64,000 bases of DNA from Armillaria gallica. Taxonomy: Eukaryota; Basidiomycota; Agaricomycetes; Agaricales; Physalacriaceae. The notes below the pieces were generated by a model. It searched no databases. It had not been told where the DNA came from and worked only from the letters and a program-made list of their open reading frames with translations. A program made the position numbers and the translations under genes. The stretch is taken from the NCBI GenBank assembly GCA_037576215.1, contig JBANDB010000007.1, positions 1,271,001-1,335,000 of the forward strand, given 5' to 3'. Shown here piece by piece: positions 34,376-46,320 of this stretch; position 1 is the stretch's first letter, and each line of letters begins with the position of its first letter.

Positions 34376-35650
34376 TGACGGTAAATGAAAGGATTGTTCA
34401 CGTAACGTAGGAAAAGAAGCGTACGGATAGGCCATTCCTTGCCATTTGCGCCCAGATCGATAAGCCGTGGAGAGAAGGCGGTAAGTAATTGGCTACGACG
34501 CTGTTGAGCAGCAGTAGATCGCGAGGGAAAACGGCACAGTTCGATTACCAGATGTTGAAAATGGTGGCGAGGGGGAACTGACATGAACGTTCGATTCCCC
34601 GGTGTCGAAAATAGTGCCATATACATGGAAGAGGTCGCACGGCCACTGGACGGAATGAAATGGTTGGGGATCAAGAATCGTCGTCGTCAGCAGCAGCCAC
34701 GGAGACACGGAGACACCGTGGGGGAAACAGATGCCGGAAGAGTGATCCTCATATCGAAGATGGGGGATGCCCGAAGATATGGCTCCCAGCGGGCCTGGGG
34801 TGGCTGGTAGGCTGCAACGTTGATATTGGGCGGCAGCAGCAGGGGGGACGTTGGAGGATAAATCACTGGTAGGCCTGAAAATGTTACTTCAGTGTCGTAT
34901 AAAAGAATTAGATTGAGGATCGTACCTCGACCATGAGTAACACGTTTCGGGCTGGCCTTCAGCCCCGAAACGTGGGGGAGAAATCACAAGGATCAAGAAT
35001 ACCAACGTCTTCTTCCGTGTGTGAAGAATTCGGGACAAGGACGGAACCGTTATCTTTGGGGCTCAAGAGACTAAGGGACTAGTAAGCGCGACTGAAGTGA
35101 CCAATGAGTACTAGTCCGCAATACTTACGGCGGCGACGACACTGACACTGATGAGAGAGACGGATGTCAAGTTTGGAACTCCAGGTCGCTTGGAAGGATT
35201 TGACGCGGTAACTGTTGCAGCGAATAAATATAGGCGTGTATGAGGGTATCGGCGCTGGCGTGAACTCAGGTTGCCCTGCCCATACAAATTCCTATCCTTG
35301 TACGTGTACCAAGATGAGCGAAGACTCCTATAAGGATTGAAGCCATACTCACCGTAGAGCAGCAGCCCTAACCTGACCATCTTCCCATCGCGTAGTCGGA
35401 ACTCGTCCTCGTCCTCTGCTTTCATTTGGACTTTGCCTCGCATTCCATATCAAACAAAAAGGCCTTGAGTCGCGCCGTTATTGCACCTGCACGTTATTCT
35501 TGTCCAAGAGTGACCTTAGCTGGGTCGCCAGTAGATGTTTCGACGGGCGAAAGAGATCCCTATCAAGAATATATGTTCTGGCTATAATTGCTAGATAGCT
35601 AAGATGAAACGTACCTTTTCTTTCCTTGGCGTTGGTTTCTCTCCTCTGCA
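34376..35650. other. Unassigned stretch
   Basis: A minus-strand frame at 35,111-35,443 encodes DEDEFRLRDGKMVRLGLLLY followed by a GTGAGT donor-like site, and could be a first exon. I cannot link it to the OPT relic or to any family. The rest shows only short open frames. Confidence 0.3.
34941..34974. repeat. Strong hairpin
   Basis: CACGTTTCGGGCT pairs with AGCCCCGAAACGTG across a 7-base loop, with a single unpaired base. It is in a stretch without genes. Confidence 0.6.
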
Positions 35651-35653
35651 GAA

Positions 35654-36400
35654 TCATAGGCGATCCCTTCCGCTCGTTGCATGATGGAAAACCTCTGCTG
35701 AATCCTCAATACGAGTCAACATATGACCGTAATTCGTACCATGCTCAATGTCGCCGACCACACACAGCGCCTCTTGGAAATCAGAATTCTGTTCGTGAGC
35801 GTGTCCTAGGCAGTCGATCGTCCATGTGCCACGATTTCTTTGCATTGCTTCTCATTGAGGATCTTGTCGCGCTCTAGCATGTGTGCGCTGGAGAAAAAGT
35901 CGCGCCATCCACACGAGACCGGAGGGTAATGCCAATGATGATGGTCAGAGTCGAAGGAACGTGGGAGCTGACACCAATCGAACTACAACAACACGCCCTC
36001 TCTCCTGCGCACATCGTTCAGATTAGCAACGGCGAGGATGATATGGAAGCTAGCCAAATTATTATATCGACTCGTGCTACTAGCTTACAAAAGTAAAAGG
36101 CTACAACGAAGGAAGCGCAAGAATGAAAAGCTATTGTTATAAATTTTGAAGAAACACTCCCTCGCATCAAAAAAGCACACAAACCCACGAGCAGCCAAGG
36201 TATAGTAATCATCATCCCATTCCGAGGGTAAGTATGCAAATGGTTTCGACGGTATCGGTGAACCGGCGAGGATAGCTGTTGCGAATGTGACATGCTCAAA
36301 AAATGGCATGATTCTTGACGACAACGCGCTAGCACAGTTTGAAGGATGTCAGCGTGAGGAGAACCAGGAGAGAGGGCGACGTACCATACACATAGCATCA
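35654..36400 (-). pseudogene. Diverged N-like fragment
   Basis: The minus strand encodes DFQEALCVVGDIEHGTNYG (35,800-35,730), clearly like DLQEVLFAVDDIGHGAKY of N copy 2. A plus-strand piece at 35,950 encodes VEGTWELTPIEL, like DGETRETWELITL of Qa. So fragments of two orphan families occur here, diverged more than the other copies. Further minus-strand frames up to 36,400 are open but not recognised. Confidence 0.35.
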
Positions 36401-36508
36401 CTCGACATCGAATATCACATCTAGGCCCCCCCTTCAGGCCGGCTCTTCACTCAGCGACACGGGATGGGGGATGGCAGCCATCCACATCTCGAAGGTCGAC
36501 TTTGTCAT

Positions 36509-36988
36509 TCAGAAACGAGCAATAGCATGAGAATGTCGCGGATCCTCAAACAATTTCAGTAGAAAAGGAAGCGGAAGCTGCCATGGATATCGTGAACATC
36601 GTAAATCAAAGTCCATAGTCTGAAGGAACAGCACGTCAGCACAAGGATACAACGTAGAGAATGTCCGAGTGAGCCTATGTAGGGTTGATGGTCGAGATCC
36701 AGAGCACGATTGACGATAATTCAAGCCCCCAACACCTGTGTGAGGCTTGGGATATGCCAACTTCATTGTCCCACACGTCGCAGTCTCCAGAACACAATAC
36801 AGAGTGAAGGCACAAATTGGAGCTGACCTCGACGAAAGGTTAGCATAAGAATGTCGCGGGGCTAGCATATTAATGTCAACCACCGAAGTCAAGGGCTCCA
36901 GAAACAATATGTGCCTGTCTTCCCAACGCATATGGTAGTCCTCTGTGCTGTCTTTGTACGCGCAGCAACGACATCTCCCAGGTCCCAA
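36509..36988 (-). pseudogene. Orphan family Qb, diverged copy 3
   Basis: Open for 159 codons, containing LFLEPLTSVVDINMLAPRHS, YANLSSRSAPICAFTLYCVL and ETATCGTMKLAYP. This parallels ESVTLVIYF...SRYPYANLSLRAAP...LYKVSCSGNQDPW of Qb1 and Qb2 but is far more diverged. It shows that the family is old and not merely a recent local duplication. Whether it is a live gene is unknown. Confidence 0.45.
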
Positions 36989-39240
36989 AAATCATGAATA
37001 GCAGCGTACGCCAAAAGAAGCTCTCCAGTGCTCTCTATCCCGACATACGTCCCTCGTTGCTTGATGGAGCATCTGCTCTAGTCATAGAGGAATCGAAAGC
37101 CTCATTTACACTGGTCACTCCAGCTCTCCATCGGTGGTCGTCTCCGAATCCATCTCTCTCGTCAAACGCGATACGTCCGAGTGGTCAGCTCAAAATCGGC
37201 ACGACATGCAAGCATTGTTGCAGGAACAAGATAAATGGTTAGCGAAGGGAAGAGGTAGCGTCTATTGAACAGAGAATTGAACAAAAGGCAAAAGACGAGG
37301 AAGTTGCTGACTTGCCGGACCCCGATAGCGGCGAAAGCCGAGTCCCCGATTCTTTCCTTTTATAAATATCAGCAATCGACTTTCTTGCATCTTTTTCTTC
37401 CTGCTGCAGTATGTAGTTACTACACGGGCTATTAGTACTAAATAGCTGTGTCTTTGAATGGTAAAATCATACCTTGTTCGAAAAAGCTCGCTCGGTGGCG
37501 GCCGAAGGCCGCCACCAGCTCGCATTTTCTCACTCGGTTTAACTTTGTTAGTTTATTCAAGTAAAGAATACCTTGGGAATACTATGTACATAACCGTAGG
37601 CTAACATAAGATATAGGATGAAAGAAGATGGGCAAGTGGGCAAGGGAGGAGCCTCAAAGGCAGTGCACAATTAAGACAAAAAACAGCAAAGAAAGATGGA
37701 GGATACGGTGGCATTCTATAACAATGGCCAGCAATTTAGAAAGACACAAGCCAGGAGTATCAGCTCAACAAGGAGAAGGAAATGGAGAAGGAGGTGCTAC
37801 AAAAAGGTGGTAAAAGTAGACAAAGGGAATGAAAATTAAATATTCTCGCGAATCGGAGGCCCTTGCTAGCCTGAGCGATACTCTTTATAAGCAAGCCAAT
37901 CTCCCCAACCAATAGGGAAAAATCGGAAAGAGAGGTTTTTTCAGCCACAGCGGCAATCAGCTTCAGCCACTCGGCATGACAGCCGAAGCATGCCGGATGC
38001 TCGCCAATCACCACAAATTTGTAAGCCAACCCGGAGTACAGCCCCTGTCCAGACAGTTTGGCACTACTCACGACCAGTTACGTTTTTCTACAACCCTCTG
38101 TCGTTTCCTCATCCTTCGGAAAGAATCGGGGACGACTCCGGCCCGAGTTTGTTCCTCCTGTTTCACTTCGCTCACTTCAAGATCGCATCTTCTGTTCCTG
38201 ATTCTCATTTCTGTAGCCTTTATTCAAATAAAGTTGCGTAGTAACGCGTTTCTTTGCCTCATCTATCGAGGAGCCTGAATGACGGTGCGTTTACTACACT
38301 ATGCTACGGTACCGAACATAAATCTAGCCTCGGGAAGAACACGATCGGCCGCAGACGTGTGAAGGGGACGCGGACCCCTGTCTCATCCTCTCCACGCAGA
38401 CACTTTCTCGGGAATGACACTTTCCACCAGCCTCCCATGCCCGCGTCGGCGCCTTCGCCCACTCTTTCAAGCTTCAACGACGTTCGGGTAGTGGTAGAGG
38501 GAGCAAGTTCTACGCCGAGGCCATGCATCGTCGTCCGCAGAGCAGGATCTCGATAGCCTCACATGCGGGCGACGTCCGCGTCCCGGCTTCAAAGGTGCTG
38601 CCAGCAACTATGCGCAAGGAGTGGATGGATGGGATTTTCTGTGAGTGCTCCCTCTTCGAGATCGTGCCCACATTAACTATCATCAAGGATTTCATTTTCT
38701 CTTGCAGTCCATATGCAGGAGTCAACCACGTTACGCCGCTATTCACCCCCATTTAACCCGTTGCGTTTGATTGCGTCTGATTAAATAGACGCCGTTTGAG
38801 GAGGACTCGGGGTTGGATAACGGCGTGGTGTGGTTGAGTCGATGCGGCGATTCTGGAAGTTGACGAGGTGAGCTGACTTTTCTTTCTATTGAATCCAATG
38901 CTAACTTGCCTTTATTGCAGCGCGTCGTCGTCTCTTGAAAGGTAGGTGCTTGGCTCGGGTTTTGCTTATCACACACAGGTACACGAGTCCTTCGGGGCTC
39001 GTGCTAATTTTTTGGGCGAGTCGGACCCACAATGGCCAGCGTCGGTCTCCTGTTGAACCGACTTGAACGGGAGACTACGCTGGTCGTTTGCATGAACGGG
39101 AGGATACCCTCTCCCGTTTGTGCATTTTACGAATACCTTCGGGACGGGGAGATTACAATCCTACGAGCTCTGATTCTTGTGGACTTGGGGTTTTTCGTAC
39201 TAGGCAAATCTTTGGTGTATTTTCCTTCGCCTCGATCCTC
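36989..39240. other. Hairpin-rich region without recognisable gene
   Basis: Only short, unsupported open frames occur. Structural landmarks are a 10-bp perfect hairpin at 37,494-37,516 (GGTGGCGGCC/GAA/GGCCGCCACC), one at 38,982-39,003 and one at 39,095-39,118 (AACGGGAG/CTCCCGTT). A 16-bp inverted pair, GTCCCCGATTCTTTCC at 37,342-37,357 and its complement at 38,118-38,133, brackets about 760 bp. This could be a non-autonomous transposon, but no target duplication was identified. Confidence 0.4.
37342..38133. repeat. Interval bounded by 16-bp inverted repeats
   Basis: The left end GTCCCCGATTCTTTCC is exactly complementary to the right end GGAAAGAATCGGGGAC. Neighbouring bases (CCGAGT and GACTCCGG) also partly match. 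The interior has no gene I can name. A terminal-inverted-repeat element is possible. Confidence 0.35.
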
Positions 39241-39279
39241 TTCTCGTCGTTACGTCATGTACAGTAGCAGTATCAATAA

Positions 39280-40560
39280 ACCATCAACGCTTGGCTGGAC
39301 AAAATCTTGTGTTAGCTTCGTCTCGGGTACCGTATAGTGAAGGCCTTACCTTGAAAGAACACGATCCCCACCGATCTTTCTTTGCGGTGCATGCTCACAC
39401 TCTATCCACCCTCGTCGTGCGCTGGAAAGGGTTGAAGTCGATACACGCCGCAGGCATCTGCTGGAAACGGCCGTAGCTCCACAAATCGATGCTAAATTGG
39501 ACGAAAACACCTATTAGTCGAGTCTTGGGCATCGTCAGCCGAAGGGCTTACCTTGAGAAAACATGGAACAACACCCCTACCAATCTTTGTGGTGCATCCC
39601 CACAGCGCATCCACCCTCATCGTTCCACTAAACACCACGCGCCCGAAAGGGTTGAGGGATCGATACGCGCCTGAAAACGGCTGTAGCTTCAGTAATCGAT
39701 GCTAGATCGGGAACTTTTGTTAGTGTATTCTCGGATGCTGTCAGTAGAAGATCTTACCTCGAGGGCCAGACACCTCAAATCCTGCCTTCGACTCCGTCAG
39801 TCAGAGAATGGAAACCGGGAGGTATTACGTACCCCGTGGTGAGCTACGTAGACGGTGACAGGCGGTCGCGCGGTTCATGGAACTCATGCAATCTCTAGGT
39901 AAAGATATAAGGAGAGCGACACGTTGTAGAATGTTCAAGTCCTTACCTCAAGTGTTAGCCGTCTCTTAAAGACTGTCAAGTATTCGTTAGTAAACTATTA
40001 GAGAATGGATAAAGGATCCTTACCTCCACTAAACTTCCCTGCACGAATGTGTATCCACCGTCGTCGTGAGATTCAACACCGTGCATGAGGTCTTAAGGGC
40101 TGGTGGATGTGTTGAGGGTCGCAGACTGGGAAGGGGGGGAAATCCGTCGTTGTCGAGCTTGAGGGCCAGTAGATATATTGGGAGCCATAGACTGGGAAGG
40201 AGGGGGGATCGTCGTCGTCGTCGTCGAGCTTTATAGTGATGGGCTGTTTGACGTCCTCGTTCAGAAAATGGCCGCATCTTCTAATCTTGCGAGAATGGCG
40301 TGGCTACAAAAGGAGGGAAAAAAAGGGTTCGATCGCGAGAGAAATATAGGCAATAAACTACGAACCTTGCGCGAAAACTAAACTATTCATAGGCGTGTTG
40401 GCTACGGCCATTAGAATAGACCTAGGAGAACAAAGATAAGGAAAGATTAAAACTGAGTAATAAGTTGACAGCTCACCAGAGTAAATGCAAACGTGAGCTG
40501 GCGAAGAAAGGGTAAGAGTTCGAGGAAATAACAGTGGTACCAAATCCTTACCTTTCTGAA
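39280..40560 (-). pseudogene. Orphan microexon family M, copy 4
   Basis: A 5' end near 40,560 abuts the HET4 3' flank. The exon at about 40,277-40,040 encodes WLPIYLLALKLDNDGFPPLP and THPPALKTSCTVLNLTTTVD, matching the long exon of M7. Three tandem copies of the TMRVD-exon unit lie at 39,290-39,770. One encodes TMRVDALWGCTTK. The 3' half of M is absent. Not recognised. Confidence 0.5.
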
Positions 40561-40820
40561 ACCCAAATTTCTTTCGGCCGGAATTTCTTTTGTCTACAAC
40601 ACTGCCTTCACGAGGGTGTGTTTTCCATTCTGGCTATTGACACAGACGTGCGCAGAACATGTCGTATTGGATTAATTGCCCCCAAGTTGCCGCCACTATC
40701 ACAGAATTCTATGACTCTACAACAATGACTACGCTCCTTTGCCTGTGTGATTTCCAGACCCAGTGGTTATCGACACCAGGAAATCAAGACCGTGATGACT
40801 GCTCCCCACCGGTAGTCAAA

Positions 40821-42683
40821 TCAGATAAGTATATTGCGAGATCTTTCTGTCAAATTGTCCAACTTCCAGCTTTCTTCATATGTAAGGTCCATCGCGATTA
40901 CTGACACCTTCTCGAATCTCTGATCTGGCAGTCGTATCCCTATGGCCCACTGGTAAGACCACGTATTACCAAGCAGTGTGTATGTATCTTCAGGTATCGG
41001 AAATTGGTGGGTGACACGGATTTTGAACGTGTGCGTGATGCTGTCTGCAGCTTTGACAACCAACTCCCCGCATCGATCACACCCTTCTACTGATCCCGTG
41101 TCAAATACCCGCACATGCCCCTTTTCAATGCAAGACCCGTCAAACCAGTCCTCATCCGTCTCGTTATCATGCCAAACATCCACGAGAAGATTGTCAACAT
41201 CCTTTGGCAGAGGCTGTTTCATGACCTGGTCCCATGTTGGTCGCCATTTCTTGCACCCAAGTCCAAGTCCAGGATACACAAAGAGGATGTGTGCACGCAT
41301 CCAAGGGTCCATTGCATTCACCAGTGCCGTCCACGCATCCTCGAGAGTCTCACTCTCATGGTAGGCAGGTATCGCACGGGGCCGCAGAGGGAATGCGAGT
41401 CCGGCCACTCTGTCGACCGGATTGGTCGACGCGCGCTTCTGCATGTCCACCAGTGCGGCAAATATATGATAATCATCCCTCTTCACTGAATGTAGCTCCT
41501 CATGAAACCTGGTCAGGAGCGCAGTCTTGTAGTTCCCGCCGTCTATCTGCTGTGCCTGCATCGGTCCATCTGGTGTATCACCGGCAATGATGCGCTTCCG
41601 TCCGACCTCCTGGAGTGTCCATGCACGTCGAAACCAGTTCCGATCACTGTCCAAGTCACCATCCTTCAACCTCAACGGCCGCCCCAGCCCACTCAGGTAG
41701 ATCACTACGTGCGCCTCTCTATACACCTGCCCGATTGTAGGCACGTCCAGCTTCCACTCCTCCACACGTAGATCCTCCCTTGGTCCTCCTTCCTCTTTCT
41801 GTCTTGAACAGAGCACATCCAGCCACGCGTACTCTGCTCCCAGATTCAGCATCTCGATCCGGATGAGGTTGAGATCTGTGTCCTTTGGTATAGGCACAGG
41901 CCACTCCTTCCCGTTGATAGGGGTCCGCACATCCACACGATCCTTCTCATCAACCCACGCGTGCGAAATCGGTGTTGGGCTTTCGTAAGTGATCCATGAT
42001 GGCACCACACGATTGCTGTACAGGTCCCATACACGTCGAGGTCTCAAATCTGGGTTGACAATCCGGTTTCCTACCAGCGCTTTTTGTCGGCGTTCCCTGT
42101 CTTCCTCTTCACGTCTGCATAATTCGTCTCGGATGTCGCTAGGGTCACATATATCCCATACTGGGCGAAGGAGGGCATAAGCTGTGCCAAAGTCGTAGTT
42201 TCCTTCAATGAAGTAGTCGATAATTGTGCGAAGCTTGCGTGATGTTCTGGACGTTCCGAGGGTAGCGTTCAGTCTATACACGACCCCCCGAACGCCAAGC
42301 GTAGCGCAGAGAGTGTCTGCGAGGGAGCATGGTATGACAGGCCTTGGGCTGGTGTACGACCGTTGGTATGGAACCTCGATAGACAACTCCGCTTGGCCGG
42401 TCTCAGTGTAAGCGGAAAGTTTGGCCTGGAAATACATTTCAATTTCTTCTCTGTCTGTTTTGCCGACTGACATACGTGTTGATATCTATAACGACGATAA
42501 CCATCCTCCAGGTCATTGTTGCTCCTGTCAACGTCTGGATGTCCTATTTTTCTTTTAATCCCCATGACTATGTTCGTATTCTGGTCCGAAACAGCGGAGC
42601 TGAATCCTTTGGTCTCTGTGGAGTGGCAAATATGGAGCGCAAATGTTTCCAAATCGATCTGATGCGAATCGAAAGCGAACTTC
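40821..42683 (-). CDS. HET4: HET-domain protein
   Basis: Main exon 40,821-42,425, intron 42,426-42,475 (50 bp, phase 0, GTATGT...TTTCCAG), upstream exon 42,476-42,683 encoding FAFDSHQIDLETFALHICHS and then a polar KRKIGHPDVDRSNNDLEDG tail before the intron. The main exon is uninterrupted and has ISHAWVDEKDRVDV, WPVPIPKDTD, YAWLDVLCSRQ (S for L in this copy) and WFRRAWTLQE. An ORF caller will start at MSVGKTDREE, which lies in the intron; the exon-1 frame is the one conserved among copies. A 5' exon like that of HET3 is recognisable near 42,747-42,810. Expected role: incompatibility and cell-death signalling by family. Copy-specific patches include VGRKRIIAG. Confidence 0.82.
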
Positions 42684-43026
42684 CTGTAATTCTTGGGAGC
42701 GCTGTGTAAGTAAGCACTTAAACCACCGTAGAGTAACTGTACTCACAATTTCCCGTGTCCTTTGGAAGAAGTGCGTTTAAGGGAGTGTTGCTTGAGTCGA
42801 CGTGGGGAGCTGATCCTGGAAGCTGTGCAAACAGCATGGTCTGGATGGACATGATCACGCACACATATTGATGACATTGAATCGTTCCTGTCGCGGACTG
42901 CCTAACAACTTTAATTCGACGATGAGTCGCCATATAGTTGGGTTTGGGCAACGATAGGTCATTCATTCCCTTGAACTCCACCATTTCGCTGACATCGCCT
43001 TTCACTCCGAGATACTAATTTCACTC

Positions 43027-43300
43027 CTAGTGTGAGTAGCTCCTTCGAAAGCACCCGTCGCTCATTACGTAGACGATGAGCACATGACGCCTACAGGATC
43101 CCAAATTCGGAGTCCACCAAAATAGTCTCTCTGCCTCCATGGCGGTCGGCGTTCTAAGTGGCAGGTTCAACAGGGACTTGAAGAAACCACGGCGATAAAC
43201 ATACCATTGAAAGCCGTTCATTATGCTCTCTCGTTCCGAATCCAAGAGCAACGGACCCGAAATCAGCCGCTAACCTGCTCGGAAAGCAGGCGCCCTCTAA
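43027..43300 (-). pseudogene. Segment S, copy 3, upstream of HET4
   Basis: Encodes WYVYRRGFFKSLLNLPLRTP, TAMEAERLFWWTPNLGSCRR and FRRSYSH before a stop at 43,027. It shares the frame with copy 2 and, for the final residues (KSDQCFRRSYSH), with a remnant at 53,211-53,250. Not recognised. Confidence 0.45.
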
Positions 43301-43740
43301 TGACTATTCCTCACCATAGACGTCCATGCTTGCTTCCTAGGCTCCACGTCGCGTTGATGTGTACCTGCAGTCGAATGTTAGTCTACTCTGGGATTCTTCT
43401 CGGCAAAATCAAACGTACAACGGCCGGAAAGAAATAAAGGGCACCCAAACTTCTCGAAACCAAATCTCCCAGTGGTCTTCGAATCATTGTAAGGCTAGAT
43501 CTCGTTGTGAATACACTAATTTCATAGGAATGACGAGAACGAACCATTTAGTGATTCACTGGGGACAACCTCCTCGAAGTACCTGTCAAAGCCGATTCCG
43601 GATGCCCTCCGCTATGTTCAGGAGCAATGGGAGTGTCATTTTCATTTCGACGCTCACTGAGGTATCAGCTGATAATGAAGATGCTCCACAGATTCTGCGC
43701 GGTGGAGATATTGAGCTGTCCCATGTGGTCGATGTCATGT

Positions 43741-45018
43741 TGCGCTGACCGGTTGTGTGCTGGCGTGTAGGGTCTGCGTTGGAGTATACTGATTAAAACT
43801 TGCAAAGGAAATCATTGTGGTTGGCGCTCAGTCTCGCGGCGCAGAGAGAGGACGGCGAACTTGGCGAGTGGCGGGTAGGCATGCCGTTGCGAGAAAGGAC
43901 ATTGTTATTTTCTTACCGCCTGTGTCATTGTGCGACTCGTTATCGTAGGCTTGGGCCAAGACTCGTATTGGGAACAACCGGACTGGTCCAATGTGATCGA
44001 CCGTGCAGTGGGGAGAATGGTGAACGGAACATTATTTGATGGCATTTGTGTTGATCGTGAGGTCGTCACGAAAAGTATATTTCAGCGATGCAGATGAAGC
44101 CAATGCAGGAAGCGAGGGTCGATGAAGAGACGGCAATTGTCGTCGTAAAGCTATCTCTCGTTTATGCCGGTGACGGTACAGGTCTACACCAACGACAACG
44201 AGTCGAAGGAGATCGCTAGCCAGCAGGTCCTCCTTGGTTGTTGGAATGCGATACCGACGTCTAGCTTCCTGGCAGCTTCCAGGAACCGGATGACCATTAT
44301 GTACTGTACGACTAGATGTCAATCAGAGTTCAACGAGATGAGAATAGCGGACGTACCCAAGAGTAGTACACTCTGCGAGTTGAACCATGCACGGCCCTCC
44401 ACCTCTACAGCCACCATAGTCATGGATACGACCCTCTCCACCTTCAAAAAGCCAAACTCTGCGCCTCCCTTTCTCCAAACTAACGTCCGCTCAAAACTGA
44501 TATGGATACGTTGACGTTGACAGCTGAGAGTGCGAAATCGAGGAAACTTGGCGAGCTTGGGTTGAGTATCTTCAGTCCGTCAAGGACAAACAGACAAGAA
44601 ACGTTTCTGGTAGATCGATGGTAGAGGAATACGAAAAAGGAGTTTTGGTCCCGGAGCTTCCGAGCTGATTGTCCATTCCTACCGAAGAGTCGAGATTATC
44701 GTGAGTAAGTAATAGGGAGGGATGTCACTGATGGATCATGCAGAATCCAATTCGATTATGGAGGGAGTGGACGTTTGCGGGGGAAGGAAAGAATATTCAC
44801 AAAACTAAATTAGCCCGCAGGAAACAAAGAGTAGAGACGCCTTACTCTCCCATTCTTCGAATACCTCTACCTGTCCCACTCGCCAGAAGACAATATATTG
44901 TCGTGTATCAAAACTGGCATGAGTTTGAGGTTGCGATACGAAAAGATCTATCAGTCTTAGTTTCAACGTCGCTCAGTGCAAAATTTAAGTGAGAAAGTAC
45001 TGACCTATCGATGTTGGG
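43741..45018 (+). other. Single-copy stretch with exon-like frames, unassigned
   Basis: The plus strand contains open pieces that do not occur elsewhere in the window. One at about 44,530-44,670 encodes EIEETWRAWVEYLQSVKDKQ after a TTGACAG acceptor-like end. Another, 44,738-44,992, encodes PLARRQYIVVYQNWHEFEVA. They may be exons of one gene. I do not recognise it and no start is convincing. Confidence 0.35.
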
Positions 45019-45181
45019 GCTACTGTGTCGCGCGACACCACAATCCAGCGCCTGGGTCATGTTCTCGTTTGCATGGTGCTAGGAATGAGTACGAGGTCGA
45101 TTCCTCTTTGGGAGGACCAACGCGGGTCCGGTCCGAGACGGCAACTTCCGCTTCTACCACCACCACCGCGATTTTCCCTCC

Positions 45182-46320
45182 ATGCGCTTTCCGGTGCTCA
45201 ACTCTCCGTTTCACATCAAACACGGGAACCGCGTTGTCAAAATCTCAAAACTCCAGTCTTCTTGTTTGCCCTCAAGGCCTCAAGCTCAATCTTGGAACGA
45301 CAATAGTTTACACCGGGTAGAATGTATTCAAGGTACGCCGTTTTTTTGTACTGCCGCAGATTCTAAGTACTGCATACCACCACCCTCAGCCGGGTGCCAA
45401 GACGTTCCGGCGAGCGAGATGCGGATTTCTCTATGTGTAGGAAGTGCCGTCTTACTCGGTATGCTGAGCATTTTTCAATCAATCGGAGGTCTGAAGGTCT
45501 TCTCCCCTAGGACCTATCCTATCCTCCCCTCTGCCTCAAGGGAGCGATCTAATTCTGCATCGAGGTCTGCATGGGTGTGCGTTCATATTTGAAGCGAGAC
45601 TGCACGGACGAGTTTGGAGGAAGAAAGGCGCGTCCAATATTTCTGTGGAATCCTTGATTTTGGTAGCTGAAATCAGTACGACAGGTGTATGCTCCTTCAG
45701 TCGATACCAGGAGGGCAGCTCCAAATTTGCGCCGCATGGAACGACGAAACTAGCAGTGCGGAAGAGCTTAGAGGCTGGATGGGGGATCCATGCTCTGAAC
45801 CAGCATCCGCATTTGCCACGGCTCATTACGATCGGCGAGGCGGTACAAGTAGCGAGCACTTCGATGTTGTGGACGCCTGACCATTTGCTGGGGGCGAGCT
45901 TTGAGACGTTTATCGGGTTCGAGGTACGTTGTCAATTCTGTGCATAACGTCTTTCGCTAATCACACTGTGTCCAGGATGGTTGGGTTGCGTGCACAGGCC
46001 CGAAGGCAAAGTGTGTATGCTATGCTACCTCCATATTTTTCTTTACTGAACCTCATTCTTCAGTTCATACTGCTTTGTACCCTTGGAGCCGTTTCTTTGT
46101 GCCGGAAGGCAGCGTCACAAAGGACGTCGCCGAGTCAACCATTCCTTAGTCTATGAATATGGATTTGAGGTGTGGACGCCATCCATGCCGGCTTCGCTTT
46201 CCTTTTCGCACTGAAACTGGTTTGGAAGCTATGTATTCGATGGTTTTCTGGTGCCAGCACAAAGGCGGCCTTCAAGATGTGAACTTGACGCGCTCTCCAT
46301 CCCCGTTGCGGCTGATCTAA
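45182..46320 (+). CDS. Orphan family R, copy 2 (best preserved)
   Basis: Exons are inferred from donors and acceptors and from comparison with copy 1. An early exon encodes CQDVPASEMRISLCVGSAVL before a GTATGC donor (about 45,460). A long exon ending at 45,923 encodes ESLILVAEISTTG, SRYQEGSSKFAPHGTTKLAV, WGIHALNQHPHLPRLITIGE and ASFETFIGFE. Intron 45,924-45,975 (52 bp, GTACGT...TGTCCAG) follows. Exon 45,976-46,149 encodes DGWVACTGPKAKCVCYATSI, FFFTEPHSSVHTALYPWSRF and ends in a stop. A following block encodes VDAIHAGFAFLFALKLVWKL, a hydrophobic segment, so the gene may extend past that stop. The product is unknown. It is related to Qb and N. I see no signal peptide. Confidence 0.5.

Larger units (their letters stand above)
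40565..43740. repeat. HET duplicon D4
   Basis: Contains the 3' flank, HET4, 5' exons, S copy 3 and an extra ~400 bp reaching 43,740 that is shared with 26.7-27.06 kb. Unlike D1-D3 it is bordered on the left by M, not P. Confidence 0.75.

Noticed and set aside
37494..37516. Helitron 3' end
   Set aside because: A hairpin is present, but no CTRR terminus lies at the usual distance on either strand.
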